A stretch of 32,380 bases of DNA from Planctomycetota bacterium (GCA_947455805.1 CANGSN010000003.1:1-32380), one strand, 5' to 3'; numbered from the stretch's first letter, positions 8,885 to 17,493 are shown. Notes: generated from the sequence alone by a model not told the origin. Numbers and translations are program-made.

Positions 8885-8896
8885 TAGCCTTCGGCG
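8885..8896 (+). promoter_or_regulatory. Candidate -10 element of the ATPase cassette, leaderless spacing
   Basis: TAGCCT (8885-8890), N6, ATG at 8897; weak -35 TGGTCG at 8862-8867. Confidence 0.35.
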
Positions 8897-10039
8897 ATGC
8901 AGATTCGCCGCCTCCGACTCGAGAACTGGAAGAACTTCCGGTCGGTCGACGTGGCCTTGTCGTCGCGCGTCTTCCTGGTCGGCCCGAACGCCGCGGGAAA
9001 GTCGAATCTGCTCGACGCGGTGCGGTTCCTCGGCGACCTGGCGCGTCCCGGCGCCGGCGGTCTGCAGGCCGCAGTCGCCAACGAGCGGCGCCAAGGCATC
9101 AGCCAGATCCGTTCGCTGCACGCGCGAGCACGCAGCGCCATCGTCGTCGAGGTCGAGATCGGCGACGCCGAGACCACCAACTGGACCTATCGCCTCGAGA
9201 TCGCCGGGGGCAAGCAAGGCGCCGTGGTCGCTCGTGAGCGGGTGGAGCACGACGGCACCACGATGCTCGATCGTCCGAACGCGAACGATCGCGACGACGC
9301 TGCCCTGCTGGGCCAGACGCACCTCGAGCAGTTGAGCGCCAACGGCAGGTTCCGGCCGCTGGCCGAGTTCCTGGCCCGCATCAGCTACCTGCACTTGGTG
9401 CCGCAGCTGCTGCGCGAACCGCAGCGCTTCGATCTGATCGGCAGCGATCCGCTCGGGTCCGATTTCCTGCGCCGCGTGGCCAACACGCCGACCAAGACCC
9501 GCGAATCGCGGCTGCGCGCCATCGAGAAGGCGATGCGTGTCGCAGTCCCGAGCCTGGCCCAGCTCGAGCAGATCCACGACAAGGCGGGCGTTCCCCATCT
9601 GCGTGGACGCTTCGAGCACTGGCGCCCGAACGCCGGCTGGCAGGACGAACGGCAGTTCTCGGACGGCACGCTGCGGCTGATCGCACTGCTGTGGATCCTG
9701 ATGGAGGACCAGGCACCGCTGCTGCTGGAGGAACCGGAACTGTCGCTGAACGGCGCCATCGTGCGCGAGATCCCGCGCATGCTCCACGCGGCGACGCGCA
9801 AGCGACCGCGGCAGATCCTCGTCAGCACCCACAGCGGCGACCTGCTCGCCGATCGCGGCATCGCCCTCGAGGAGATCCTGATGGTGACGCCAGTGCGCCA
9901 AGGCTCGAAGGTCGAGGTCGCCGCCAACCGCAAGGACGTGCGGGCCCTGCTCGAGGCCGGAGTCTCGCCTGCCGAAGCCGTGCTGCCGCACACGGAACCG
10001 GGCGCCATGAAGCAGCAGCCGCTGCCGTTCACGGCCTGA
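8897..10039 (+). CDS. AAA/ABC-type ATPase of the OLD/RecF/AAA_15-AAA_21 group
   Basis: 380 aa; MQIRRLRLENWKNFRSVDV N-terminus, Walker A GPNAAGKS, signature-like FSDGTLRLIAL, Walker B PLLLLEEPELSL, switch His LVSTHSGDLL. Confidence 0.9.
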   Translation: MQIRRLRLENWKNFRSVDVALSSRVFLVGPNAAGKSNLLDAVRFLGDLARPGAGGLQAAVANERRQGISQIRSLHARARSAIVVEVEIGDAETTNWTYRLEIAGGKQGAVVARERVEHDGTTMLDRPNANDRDDAALLGQTHLEQLSANGRFRPLAEFLARISYLHLVPQLLREPQRFDLIGSDPLGSDFLRRVANTPTKTRESRLRAIEKAMRVAVPSLAQLEQIHDKAGVPHLRGRFEHWRPNAGWQDERQFSDGTLRLIALLWILMEDQAPLLLEEPELSLNGAIVREIPRMLHAATRKRPRQILVSTHSGDLLADRGIALEEILMVTPVRQGSKVEVAANRKDVRALLEAGVSPAEAVLPHTEPGAMKQQPLPFTA

Positions 10040-10040
10040 G

Positions 10041-10616
10041 ATGGCGATCTGGACCCTGGCTGTCGAAGGCCCGTCGGACGAGGCCGTGGTCGCCGCAGTG
10101 CTGCGCGCGAACGGACACGACGTGGGAGTGGTGCACGGCAAGCGCGGCAAGCACCACCTCGACGGCAACCTGCGCGGTTATGCGCTCGCCGCGATGCACG
10201 CCCCGTGGCTCATCGTGCGCGACCTCGACCAGGACGCGGCCTGCGCGGCCGAGCTGCTGGCGGCGAAGCAACCCGGGGGACACCCAGGCTGCGTGCGCAT
10301 CGCCGTTCGCGCCATCGAAGCCTGGCTGCTCGCCGACCCCGCGAGCGCCCAATGGCTCGGTGTCGCCGCTTCCTTGCTGCCGCGGGATGTCGAGAGTCTG
10401 GAGGATCCGAAGGATGCCCTGGTCAACCTCGCCCGCCGCTCCCGTTCGGCGACGATCAAGGCGGACATCGTGCCTACCCTCAGCCGCTCGATCGGGCCGG
10501 GCTACGTGGACCAAGTGCGCACGTTCTGTGCTTCGCGTTGGCGGCCCGACGTCGCCGCTCGGCGGAGCGAGAGCCTGTCGCGCCTGATCCGCCACGTCCG
10601 GAGCCGGCAGTCGTGA
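10041..10616 (+). CDS. DUF4276-like / Toprim-fold-like protein paired with the ATPase
   Basis: 191 aa; VEGPSDEAVVAAVL (Toprim-type Glu motif), IVRDLDQDA (DxD), AIEAWLLAD. ATG begins 1 nt after the ATPase stop. Confidence 0.75.
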   Translation: MAIWTLAVEGPSDEAVVAAVLRANGHDVGVVHGKRGKHHLDGNLRGYALAAMHAPWLIVRDLDQDAACAAELLAAKQPGGHPGCVRIAVRAIEAWLLADPASAQWLGVAASLLPRDVESLEDPKDALVNLARRSRSATIKADIVPTLSRSIGPGYVDQVRTFCASRWRPDVAARRSESLSRLIRHVRSRQS

Positions 10617-10645
10617 CTGGCTAGGGCCGGCGCGACGGCTCGCTC

Positions 10646-10677
10646 GCGGTCCGCTTCGGTTGACGGGGGCGCACGGC
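10646..10677 (+). repeat. Direct repeat copy B; residual 3' end of a dioxygenase gene
   Basis: gcggtccgcttcggttgacgggggcgcacggc. Upstream context ggctcgctcgcggtccgcttcggttga reads GSLAVRFG*, compared with GSLSRLAVRFG* at the dioxygenase end. Confidence 0.9.
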
Positions 10678-10692
10678 CGATAGCACCGCGGC

Positions 10693-11217
10693 ATGCGCAT
10701 CCACACCGCCCTGCTCTCGTCCTCGCTGCTGGCCATGCTCACGTCGTGCGCCGGCACTCCCGCCAACGACGACGTGAACATGCCGTTCGGCGCCGCCCCG
10801 ATGGGCGAGGTCGCGACGGCGCAACCGGCGAGCCCGTGCCTCGTGATGTCGCCGCAGACGATGCCGCTGCACTGGCACGACCGCGACGGTTCGGAGTGGG
10901 ACGGCGAACTCGAGATCGTCTGCGAGACCGACACCGCGCACGAGCAGATGGCCTGCGCCTGCATGATCGCGCGCTGGCCGCACGCGATCGAGCAGTGCCA
11001 GAACCTCGCCGAGCAGGCGATGATGGAGAGCGCCGCCGACGTCCAGCACATGACCGAGCACCTGCAGAAGACGCTCGACGAGGCGCTGTTCCCGTGCGAG
11101 ACAATGGGCAACGACCAGAAGCCGGTCGGCCGCGTGCGCGGTCTCAACTGGAAGGTGCTGCGCAAGCGCCGCAGCGGTCACACGTTCGACTACCAGCCCT
11201 TGCTGCGCCGCAACTGA
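10693..11217 (+). CDS. Putative lipoprotein of unknown function
   Basis: 174 aa with lipobox signal MRIHTALLSSSLLAMLTSC|AGTP; Cys-containing and Met-rich mature part. Confidence 0.7.
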   Translation: MRIHTALLSSSLLAMLTSCAGTPANDDVNMPFGAAPMGEVATAQPASPCLVMSPQTMPLHWHDRDGSEWDGELEIVCETDTAHEQMACACMIARWPHAIEQCQNLAEQAMMESAADVQHMTEHLQKTLDEALFPCETMGNDQKPVGRVRGLNWKVLRKRRSGHTFDYQPLLRRN

Positions 11218-11714
11218 GCGATGTGCGCCACGTGGTGGCTGCCGTGCCACGCGTAGAGCGCCACCAGGTCGTCGAGCGTCATCGCACCGCGTTCGCTGTG
11301 CACGCACGTCTTCGCGAACGCAGCAACCGGCAGCGTGCGCAGGCAGTGCACCCAGCGCTCGTGGATCGCCTGCACCAGCAGCAGCGACGTGCCGATCGGG
11401 CCGTTGGCGTCGGCGAGCCTGGCCCACTCGTTCTCGTCGTAGGCCTTGATCGGCGGCGGCGTCTTCTCGGTGATCGTCAGCTTGTGCCGCACGTACGCGT
11501 TGACGTGGCTGTCGGCGATGTGGTGCACGACCTGACGCAGCGTCCAGCCGCCGTCGCGGTAGGGCGTGTCGAGCTGCGCCTGGTCGAGGCCGCGCACGAC
11601 GTCGTGCAGCGCGTGCGGGATGCCGGCGATCGTGCTGATCGCCTGCGCGCGCGCGGCCGGCGTCAGCGTGCCCGGCAGTTCGATCTTGCCGATCGGGTAG
11701 CGCGGGTCGCTCAC
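11190..11714 (-). CDS. DinB/YfiT-like putative metal-dependent hydrolase (bacillithiol transferase-like)
   Basis: PYRDGGWTLRQVVHHIADSHVNAYVRHKL...ALYAWHGSHHVAHIAQL with three-His metal pattern. GTG start 11714 overlaps the upstream stop (GTGA). 3' end overlaps the convergent gene by 28 bp. Confidence 0.85.
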   Translation of the reverse strand: MSDPRYPIGKIELPGTLTPAARAQAISTIAGIPHALHDVVRGLDQAQLDTPYRDGGWTLRQVVHHIADSHVNAYVRHKLTITEKTPPPIKAYDENEWARLADANGPIGTSLLLVQAIHERWVHCLRTLPVAAFAKTCVHSERGAMTLDDLVALYAWHGSHHVAHIAQLRRSKGW

Positions 11715-12238
11715 GACTTCTTCTCCTCGACCTTCTGCGGCTCGACCACGACGAGTTCCGCGCCCTGATCGACGGTGCCGCCCTTCTGCGCCGTGACCTT
11801 GCGCACGACACCGGCGACGCCGGCCGTGAGCTTGTGCTCCATCTTCATCGCCGAGACGACGACCAGCGTCTGCCTGGCTTCGACGACGTCGCCCGGCTTG
11901 CACGCGACCTCGAGCACGGTGCCGGTCATCGGCGCGCGCACGACGCCGTCGCCGCCCGCAGCCCCACCACCGCGCCGCGCCGCCGGCGCTTCGAGCGTCC
12001 ACGTGCGGCCGTCGACGCGCACCATGTAGCCCTTCGCCAGCGACGCGCCGTAGGCGACGAACGCGCGGTCCGCACCTTCGCCGAGCGACTGCAGCTTCAC
12101 GCCGCCGTCGCCGAGCGCCTTCGCTTCGTACTCGTGCACGGTGTCGCCGATGCGCACGCGCCAGCGATCGCCCTCGAGGAACTCGGCGGTGACGGCGACG
12201 GTCTTGCCGTCGCGAACGAACTCGCGGGTGATCTTCAT
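11711..12238 (-). CDS. Biotin/lipoyl-attachment (BCCP-like) carboxylase subunit
   Basis: Biotinylation motif VVSAMKMEHKL within VRAPMTGTVLEVACKPGDVVEARQTL...VDQGAELVVV. Confidence 0.9.
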   Translation of the reverse strand: MKITREFVRDGKTVAVTAEFLEGDRWRVRIGDTVHEYEAKALGDGGVKLQSLGEGADRAFVAYGASLAKGYMVRVDGRTWTLEAPAARRGGGAAGGDGVVRAPMTGTVLEVACKPGDVVEARQTLVVVSAMKMEHKLTAGVAGVVRKVTAQKGGTVDQGAELVVVEPQKVEEKKS

Positions 12239-13773
12239 CGTGCGCCCTCGAACAGGCGGAAGCCGCCCAACGTCTGCCAGACCGCGGTCGAACCGTTCGT
12301 GCCGCCGCCGCCACTCGCCGGCGCACCGCCATTGCCGCCGCTCTTGCCGAGCACCTGGCACAGCACCGCCGCCGCCAGCGTGTAGTCGCCGGGCGCCTGC
12401 TGCGGACCGGCCGCGAGCTCGGGCCGGTGCTTCAGCATGTCGGTCGAGATGTTCGCCGTGCGGAACGCTTCGTCGTCGACGACGCGGCGCAGGAAGTCGA
12501 CGTTGGTCGGGATGCCGAGGTAGACCATCTCGCGCAGCGCCTGGCTCAGGCGCGCACACGCGGTGGCGCGGTCGGGCGCGTGCACGACCAGCTTGGCGAG
12601 CATCGAGTCGTAGTAGGGCGGGACCTCCCAGCCGCTGTAGACGCCGCTGTCGACGCGCACGCCCGGCCCTTCGGCCTCGCGCACGAGCTTCAGCAGGCCG
12701 GCGGCCGGGATGTAGCCGGTCTCCGGCGACTCGGCGCAGATGCGCGCTTCGATCGCGTGGCCGCGCGGCCGCAGGTCGCGACCGGCGAGCAGCTGTTCGA
12801 GCTTGCCGCCGGCGGCGACGTGCAGCTGGAGGTGCACCAGGTCGACGCCGGTCACCAGTTCGGTCACCGGGTGCTCGACCTGCAGGCGCGTATTGACCTC
12901 GAGGAAGTAGAAGTTGCCCTTCGGATCGAGCAGGAACTCGGCCGTGCCGGCGTTGTCGTAGCCGACGCGCTTGGCCAGCGAGACGGCCGCCGCACCCATG
13001 CGCTGCCGCAGCGCTTCGTCGACCACCGCCGACGGCGCTTCCTCGAGCACTTTCTGGTGGCGGCGCTGCACCGAGCACTCGCGTTCGTGCAGCGACACGA
13101 CGTGGCCGTGCTGGTCGCCCATCAGCTGGATCTCGATGTGCCGCGCCGGGAACACCGCGCGCTCGAGGATCATGCGGTCGTCGCCGAACGACGCCTTCGC
13201 CTCGCGGCGACCGGCGGCCAGCGCCTCGGCGAGGTCCTCTTCGCGTTCGACCATGCGCATGCCGCGGCCGCCGCCGCCAGCACTGGCCTTGACCATCACT
13301 GGCATGCCGATCTTCTTGCCGAACTCGATCAGCGACGCATCGCCATGGTCCTTCTCGGTGCCCGGGATCACCGGCACGCCGGCCGCGATCGCCTCCTCGC
13401 GCGCCGCCTTCTTGCCGCCGAGCCGCTCCATCGCCTCGGGGTTGGGGCCGACGAACACGAGCCCCGCGTCGCGCACGGCCCTCGCGAACCCGCTGTTCTC
13501 GCTGAGGAAGCCGTAGCCAGGGTGGATCGCCTCGGCGCCGGTCTTCTTCGCCGCGGCGAGGACCTTTTGGATGTCGAGGTAGCTCTCGGCCGCGGTGTTG
13601 CCGCCGAGCGGCACCGCGTGGTCGGCCGCCTGCACGTGCGCGCAGCGGGCGTCGGCGTCGCTGTGCACCACCACCGACTCGATGCCGAGCTCGCGCAGAC
13701 CGCGGGTGATGCGCACCGCGATCTCGCCGCGGTTGGCGATCAGCACGCGGCGGAAGGGAGGGTTCTTGGCCAT
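12235..13773 (-). CDS. Biotin carboxylase (AccC-like) subunit of an acyl-CoA carboxylase
   Basis: FRRVLIANRGEIAVRITRGLRELGI, IHPGYGFLSENSGFA, KASAGGGGRGMRMV, ERECSVQRRHQKVLEEAPS, FLEVNTRLQVEHPVTE. ATGA overlap with the biotinoyl gene. Confidence 0.95.
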   Translation of the reverse strand: MAKNPPFRRVLIANRGEIAVRITRGLRELGIESVVVHSDADARCAHVQAADHAVPLGGNTAAESYLDIQKVLAAAKKTGAEAIHPGYGFLSENSGFARAVRDAGLVFVGPNPEAMERLGGKKAAREEAIAAGVPVIPGTEKDHGDASLIEFGKKIGMPVMVKASAGGGGRGMRMVEREEDLAEALAAGRREAKASFGDDRMILERAVFPARHIEIQLMGDQHGHVVSLHERECSVQRRHQKVLEEAPSAVVDEALRQRMGAAAVSLAKRVGYDNAGTAEFLLDPKGNFYFLEVNTRLQVEHPVTELVTGVDLVHLQLHVAAGGKLEQLLAGRDLRPRGHAIEARICAESPETGYIPAAGLLKLVREAEGPGVRVDSGVYSGWEVPPYYDSMLAKLVVHAPDRATACARLSQALREMVYLGIPTNVDFLRRVVDDEAFRTANISTDMLKHRPELAAGPQQAPGDYTLAAAVLCQVLGKSGGNGGAPASGGGGTNGSTAVWQTLGGFRLFEGAR

Positions 13774-13808
13774 TTGCAGGCCGCGAACCATAGCGAGCGC
13801 CTCGCCCC

Positions 13809-14264
13809 ATGGCATCCTTGCCTCCCATGGCCTCACCGTCCGAGCCCACCACACCCCGCGAGCCCGAGATCGAAGCCCTGGGCCGCCTCGCACGGCGCTT
13901 CCTCTGGTGCCTCCGCGGCGTGTTCCTGCTCGCCGGCCTCGGCTTCGTCGGCTACGGCCTCATGAACCTGCTGCAGGGCCGCACCGGGCTCAGCGAAGTG
14001 ACCCCCGGCACGATGGTGACCGACCATCACATCGACGTCGTCTGGCTGTGCCTCGGCCTGCCGATGCTGCCGGCCGTCGACTGGACGTTGGGCCGCGGTC
14101 GCTGGCTCGTGCTCGCGGTGCTGGCGGCGCTGGTGGTGACGCCGGTGCTGCTCGGCGGCGACGACGACTACGGCTACATCATCCGCGCGTTCGCAGGAAT
14201 GGTGTCGCTGGCTTCGCTGGCGGTGTGGCGCACGGTGTGGAAGCTGACGACGCCGGTGACCTGA
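13809..14264 (+). CDS. Small multi-pass membrane protein of unknown function
   Basis: 151 aa with several hydrophobic segments (GVFLLAGLGFVGYGLMNLL, WLVLAVLAALVVTPVLL); alternative ATG at 13827. Confidence 0.6.
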   Translation: MASLPPMASPSEPTTPREPEIEALGRLARRFLWCLRGVFLLAGLGFVGYGLMNLLQGRTGLSEVTPGTMVTDHHIDVVWLCLGLPMLPAVDWTLGRGRWLVLAVLAALVVTPVLLGGDDDYGYIIRAFAGMVSLASLAVWRTVWKLTTPVT

Positions 14265-14293
14265 CGACGCCGCCACATCCCGATCGCACGCCG

Positions 14294-14725
14294 ATGGACT
14301 TCGAACCTCCCGCCATCCTCGACCCCACGCTCGTTGGCAGCTACTCCGCAGTGGCGAAGGCGGGCGGCGGCTATGTGTGGGACGCCGTGCTGGAGTATCG
14401 CGTCTGGTGCCACCCGCACGACGGCGCGCCGGACGAAGCGGACGGCAGCGACTACTACCACGCGTTCGCGTCGTACGCCGAGGCCGCGGCCTTCGCCGCC
14501 AAGACGCCGGGCGCGGAGGAACCGTTGGCGCTGATCCGCCAGGACGAGTACCTCGACGAACCCGAGCCCGGTCGATTCGTGCACCGGCGCGAAGTTCGCG
14601 TCGCCGAGTGGCCGGTGGAGTTCCTGCGGCGACCACGGCGGACGGCACGCACGATCCCGGACTTCCTGTCGCCGGACGCGCCGCCGAACCGGCTCGACAT
14701 CCTGCGCGGGCTGGCGAAGCCGTAG
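14294..14725 (+). CDS. Hypothetical protein
   Basis: 143 aa, protein-like composition (MDFEPPAILDPTLVGSYSAVAKAGGGYVWDAVLEYRVWCHP...); start deduced at ATG 14294. Confidence 0.6.
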   Translation: MDFEPPAILDPTLVGSYSAVAKAGGGYVWDAVLEYRVWCHPHDGAPDEADGSDYYHAFASYAEAAAFAAKTPGAEEPLALIRQDEYLDEPEPGRFVHRREVRVAEWPVEFLRRPRRTARTIPDFLSPDAPPNRLDILRGLAKP

Positions 14726-14819
14726 GGAGCTTCCCGCACGGTGAGAACCACACTCTCTGCTCGTGCGCGGCATCCGCGTGTCGTGTCGTCGCGTCCTCCG
14801 TGCCCCCGGGACACGATCG

Positions 14820-14854
14820 GCGCCAGCTGACAAGTGACTTACCGTGGCTGGCGC
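14820..14854. repeat. Dyad GCGCCAGC-N19-GCTGGCGC with near-concentric inner palindrome AAGTGACTT
   Basis: Perfect 8-bp arms 14820-14827 and 14847-14854; AAGTGACTT at 14832-14840; located just upstream of the propeller lipoprotein. Confidence 0.5.
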
Positions 14855-14879
14855 TTCCGAGCGCATCGTGGCGTCGCCT

Positions 14880-15998
14880 ATGATCACGACCAACCCATTC
14901 CAGGAACGCTCGCCGAGGCACTGCCGTGTCTTCGCCGCGCTCGCCCTGGCTGCACTGACGAGCTGCGCAGCGCCCGACCAGGCCGCGACGCCGACCCTGA
15001 CTTCCTCTGCACCGCCCCCGCGACTGCGCTTCGAGACCGTTCGCTCGATCCTGCACGACAGCAAGGGCAACCTCTGGTTCGGCAGCTGGAACGAAGGCGT
15101 CGCGCGCTACGACGGCACGAGCGTGACCTACCTGACGACGAAGGACGGGCTGTGCCACGACCAGATCCGTTCCATCTACGAAGACAAGAACGGCGTCGTC
15201 TGGTTCGAAGGCGGTGCAGGCCTCTCCGGCTTCGACGGCAGCAAGCTCATCGCCCCAGGATCACGCGACTACGCAGCGAAGCAGCGCTGGGCGCTCGGCG
15301 ACGGCGACCTGTGGTTCAAGGACGACGGTGAGATGGGCGCCAACGCGCAGGAAGGCCAACCGGGCGTCTATCGCTACGACGGCACGACCTTCACCTACCA
15401 CGCCTATCCAGTGCCGGTCGAACCGACGCGGAACTCCGCCTATGCGACGACCGGCTTCGCGCGCGGCAAAGGCGGCCGGGTGTGGTTCGCGACCTATGGC
15501 GCCGTCTTCGGCTTCGACGGCACGGCGCTGACGACCCTCGACAACGAACGACTGCAGCGCACCGAAGCGAACGGCCGCATGCACTGCCGCTGCGTGTTCG
15601 AGGATCGCCGCGGCAATGTGTGGATCGGCAACAACGGCATCGGCGTGCTGCTCTGGGACGGCACGAACGTCACCGACTTCACCCAGCTGCACGGACTCGG
15701 CAGGGCCGGCCGGCAAGCCGGACGGATGACGCCAATGCCCGGCGACCTGCTCGGTGACGGCCCGTCGATGCACCGCGTGTTCTCGATCGGCGAGGACCGC
15801 GACGGCAACGTCTGGTTCGGCACCGTCGAGAGTGGCGCATGGCGCTACGACGGCAAGAATGTTCGCCACTTCGGAGCTGCCGAGGGGCTGACGACCAACG
15901 ACGTGTTCGGCATCTATCGCGATCGCAACGACGACCTGTGGCTCGCGGGCCACGGCGTCTTCCGTTGGAACGGGACTTCGTTCGAACGCGTGTTCTGA
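14880..15998 (+). CDS. Lipoprotein with two-component-regulator-type beta-propeller (Reg_prop) repeats
   Basis: Lipobox RVFAALALAALTSC|AAP; repeats GNLWFGSWNEGVARYDGTSVTYLTTKDGL, GNVWIGNNGIGVLLWDGTNVTDFTQLHGL, GNVWFGTVESGAWRYDGKNVRHFGAAEGL. Confidence 0.85.
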   Translation: MITTNPFQERSPRHCRVFAALALAALTSCAAPDQAATPTLTSSAPPPRLRFETVRSILHDSKGNLWFGSWNEGVARYDGTSVTYLTTKDGLCHDQIRSIYEDKNGVVWFEGGAGLSGFDGSKLIAPGSRDYAAKQRWALGDGDLWFKDDGEMGANAQEGQPGVYRYDGTTFTYHAYPVPVEPTRNSAYATTGFARGKGGRVWFATYGAVFGFDGTALTTLDNERLQRTEANGRMHCRCVFEDRRGNVWIGNNGIGVLLWDGTNVTDFTQLHGLGRAGRQAGRMTPMPGDLLGDGPSMHRVFSIGEDRDGNVWFGTVESGAWRYDGKNVRHFGAAEGLTTNDVFGIYRDRNDDLWLAGHGVFRWNGTSFERVF

Positions 15999-16022
15999 CC
16001 TACGCTGCGCGGAGGAGCACCG

Positions 16023-16493
16023 ATGCCCACCCGCGAACCGAGCGCCAGCGCGCAGTTGGCCAAGTCCCTGTCGCGCTTCCCGACCGACATCACGGCGCTG
16101 GCGAAGCGCTGTTTGCCGAAGCTGCGCCGCGCGTTGCCCGGCTGCAACCAGCTCGTCTACGACTATGCCGCGTCGCTGGTCGTGTCGTTCGGCGTCAGTG
16201 ATCGCGGATACGAAGCCATCGTCGCGCTCGCGGTGCAGAAGGACCGGGTTCGCTTGTACGTGGACAAGAACACGCCCGACCCCGATGGCCTGCTCGAAGG
16301 TGCGGGCGGCAAGGTGCGCAGCGTCACGCTGGCGAGTGCGGCCCAGCTCGACCGCGGCGCCGTGCACGATCTGATGCACGCGGCGATCGAACGCGCCGGC
16401 GAAGCGTTGCCACGCAGCGGCAAGCCGCGCACGATCGTGAAGTCGAACGCAAGCAAGCGCGGCAAGCGCAAGGCGAAGAAGCGTTCGTCGTGA
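16023..16493 (+). CDS. DUF1801-like small protein with basic C-terminal tail
   Basis: LPGCNQLVYDYAASLVVSFGVSDRGYEAIVALAV...DPDGLLEGAGGKVRSVTL; GGAGG Shine-Dalgarno upstream; Lys/Arg-rich C-terminus. Confidence 0.7.
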   Translation: MPTREPSASAQLAKSLSRFPTDITALAKRCLPKLRRALPGCNQLVYDYAASLVVSFGVSDRGYEAIVALAVQKDRVRLYVDKNTPDPDGLLEGAGGKVRSVTLASAAQLDRGAVHDLMHAAIERAGEALPRSGKPRTIVKSNASKRGKRKAKKRSS

Positions 16494-16547
16494 ACGACCG
16501 TGCGGCGCTGAGCACGACCGCATCCGCACCCACCTCCACCGCCCGCA

Positions 16548-17231
16548 ATGACGAAGAGCTCCCTGCACGGGTTCGGCGCCATCCTTTGCTCGGCGATCAC
16601 GAGCATCTGCGGCTTCTTCGTCGGCTACTTCACCGCCTTGTGGGGCTGCTACTTCGCGTTCCCGCTCGTCGGCCTGACTCCTGCCTCGCTCAGCGAATAC
16701 GAGCGGGGTAAAGCCCTGATTCTGATCTTCGCCATCAGCCTGGCCGGAGGGATTGCCGGAGCCATGCTGGCCTTCGCGCTCGCCGCCAGCCATTTCCGCA
16801 AGCAGAGGCTACGGTCACGGCCGGGCAGCCAGACTCCTCCGCGCTTGGAGCCAGCAAAGCCGAGCTCCGACCTCGAACTCGACCACATCGTGATCCGCTG
16901 CCGCGATCTCGATCGTTCGCGCGCGTTCCATGAGGCGCTGGGCATGGCGTTCGCGCGCGAACAGCACGGACGCGGGCCGCTGCACTACGCCTTTCGCCTC
17001 GGCACCGTGGTGCTCGAGCTGTATCCCGCCACCGGCGAGGCGAGCGCTCCGATCCGCATCGGCCTGCGGGTGCGCGACGTGCGCACCACCTTGGCAGCCG
17101 CGAGAGCAGCCGGAGGCACCGTCGTGCGCGACCACACAGATGCCGACGAGCCATCGGCCGTCGTTCGCGATCCCGACGGGCACGAGATCGCACTCACGGC
17201 CCTGACCACGAACGGTCCGCCGCCGGCATGA
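16548..17231 (+). CDS. Two-TM N-terminal segment fused to a VOC (glyoxalase/bleomycin-resistance-like) domain
   Basis: N-terminal hydrophobic helices (ILCSAITSICGFFVGYFTALWGC, LILIFAISLAGGIAGAMLAFALA), then LDHIVIRCRDLDRSRAFHEALGMAF...AVVRDPDGHEIALT. Confidence 0.7.
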   Translation: MTKSSLHGFGAILCSAITSICGFFVGYFTALWGCYFAFPLVGLTPASLSEYERGKALILIFAISLAGGIAGAMLAFALAASHFRKQRLRSRPGSQTPPRLEPAKPSSDLELDHIVIRCRDLDRSRAFHEALGMAFAREQHGRGPLHYAFRLGTVVLELYPATGEASAPIRIGLRVRDVRTTLAAARAAGGTVVRDHTDADEPSAVVRDPDGHEIALTALTTNGPPPA

Positions 17232-17265
17232 TGGTGCTGCAGCTCTGCAACTCCCGACGCTTCGC

Positions 17266-17493
17266 ATGCAACGCGCCTTCGCCATCCTGGTCTGCATCGC
17301 AGCCACGTATTCGTTCCTCGTCACCGTGGCTGAGCTGGGCATCTGCTGGTACAGCGGCAGCGAAGACCAGATCACCGCGCACGTGTGGATCAACATCGGT
17401 GTCAGCGCGTTCGTCCACGTGGCAGCACTGGCGATGGCGTGGCAACTCGCGCACCGTCGAAGCAGCACTGCAGCGAAGGCGACGAACGGTTGA
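17266..17493 (+). CDS. Small membrane protein
   Basis: 75 aa, two hydrophobic helices. Confidence 0.5.
   Translation: MQRAFAILVCIAATYSFLVTVAELGICWYSGSEDQITAHVWINIGVSAFVHVAALAMAWQLAHRRSSTAAKATNG

Noticed and set aside
16500-16547. Possible terminator between 16493 and 16548
   Set aside because: Only weak GC complementarity and no T-tract.
15261-16793. 510-aa antisense ORF spanning the propeller gene and its neighbours
   Set aside because: Spans several well-supported plus-strand genes; composition typical of a shadow frame.
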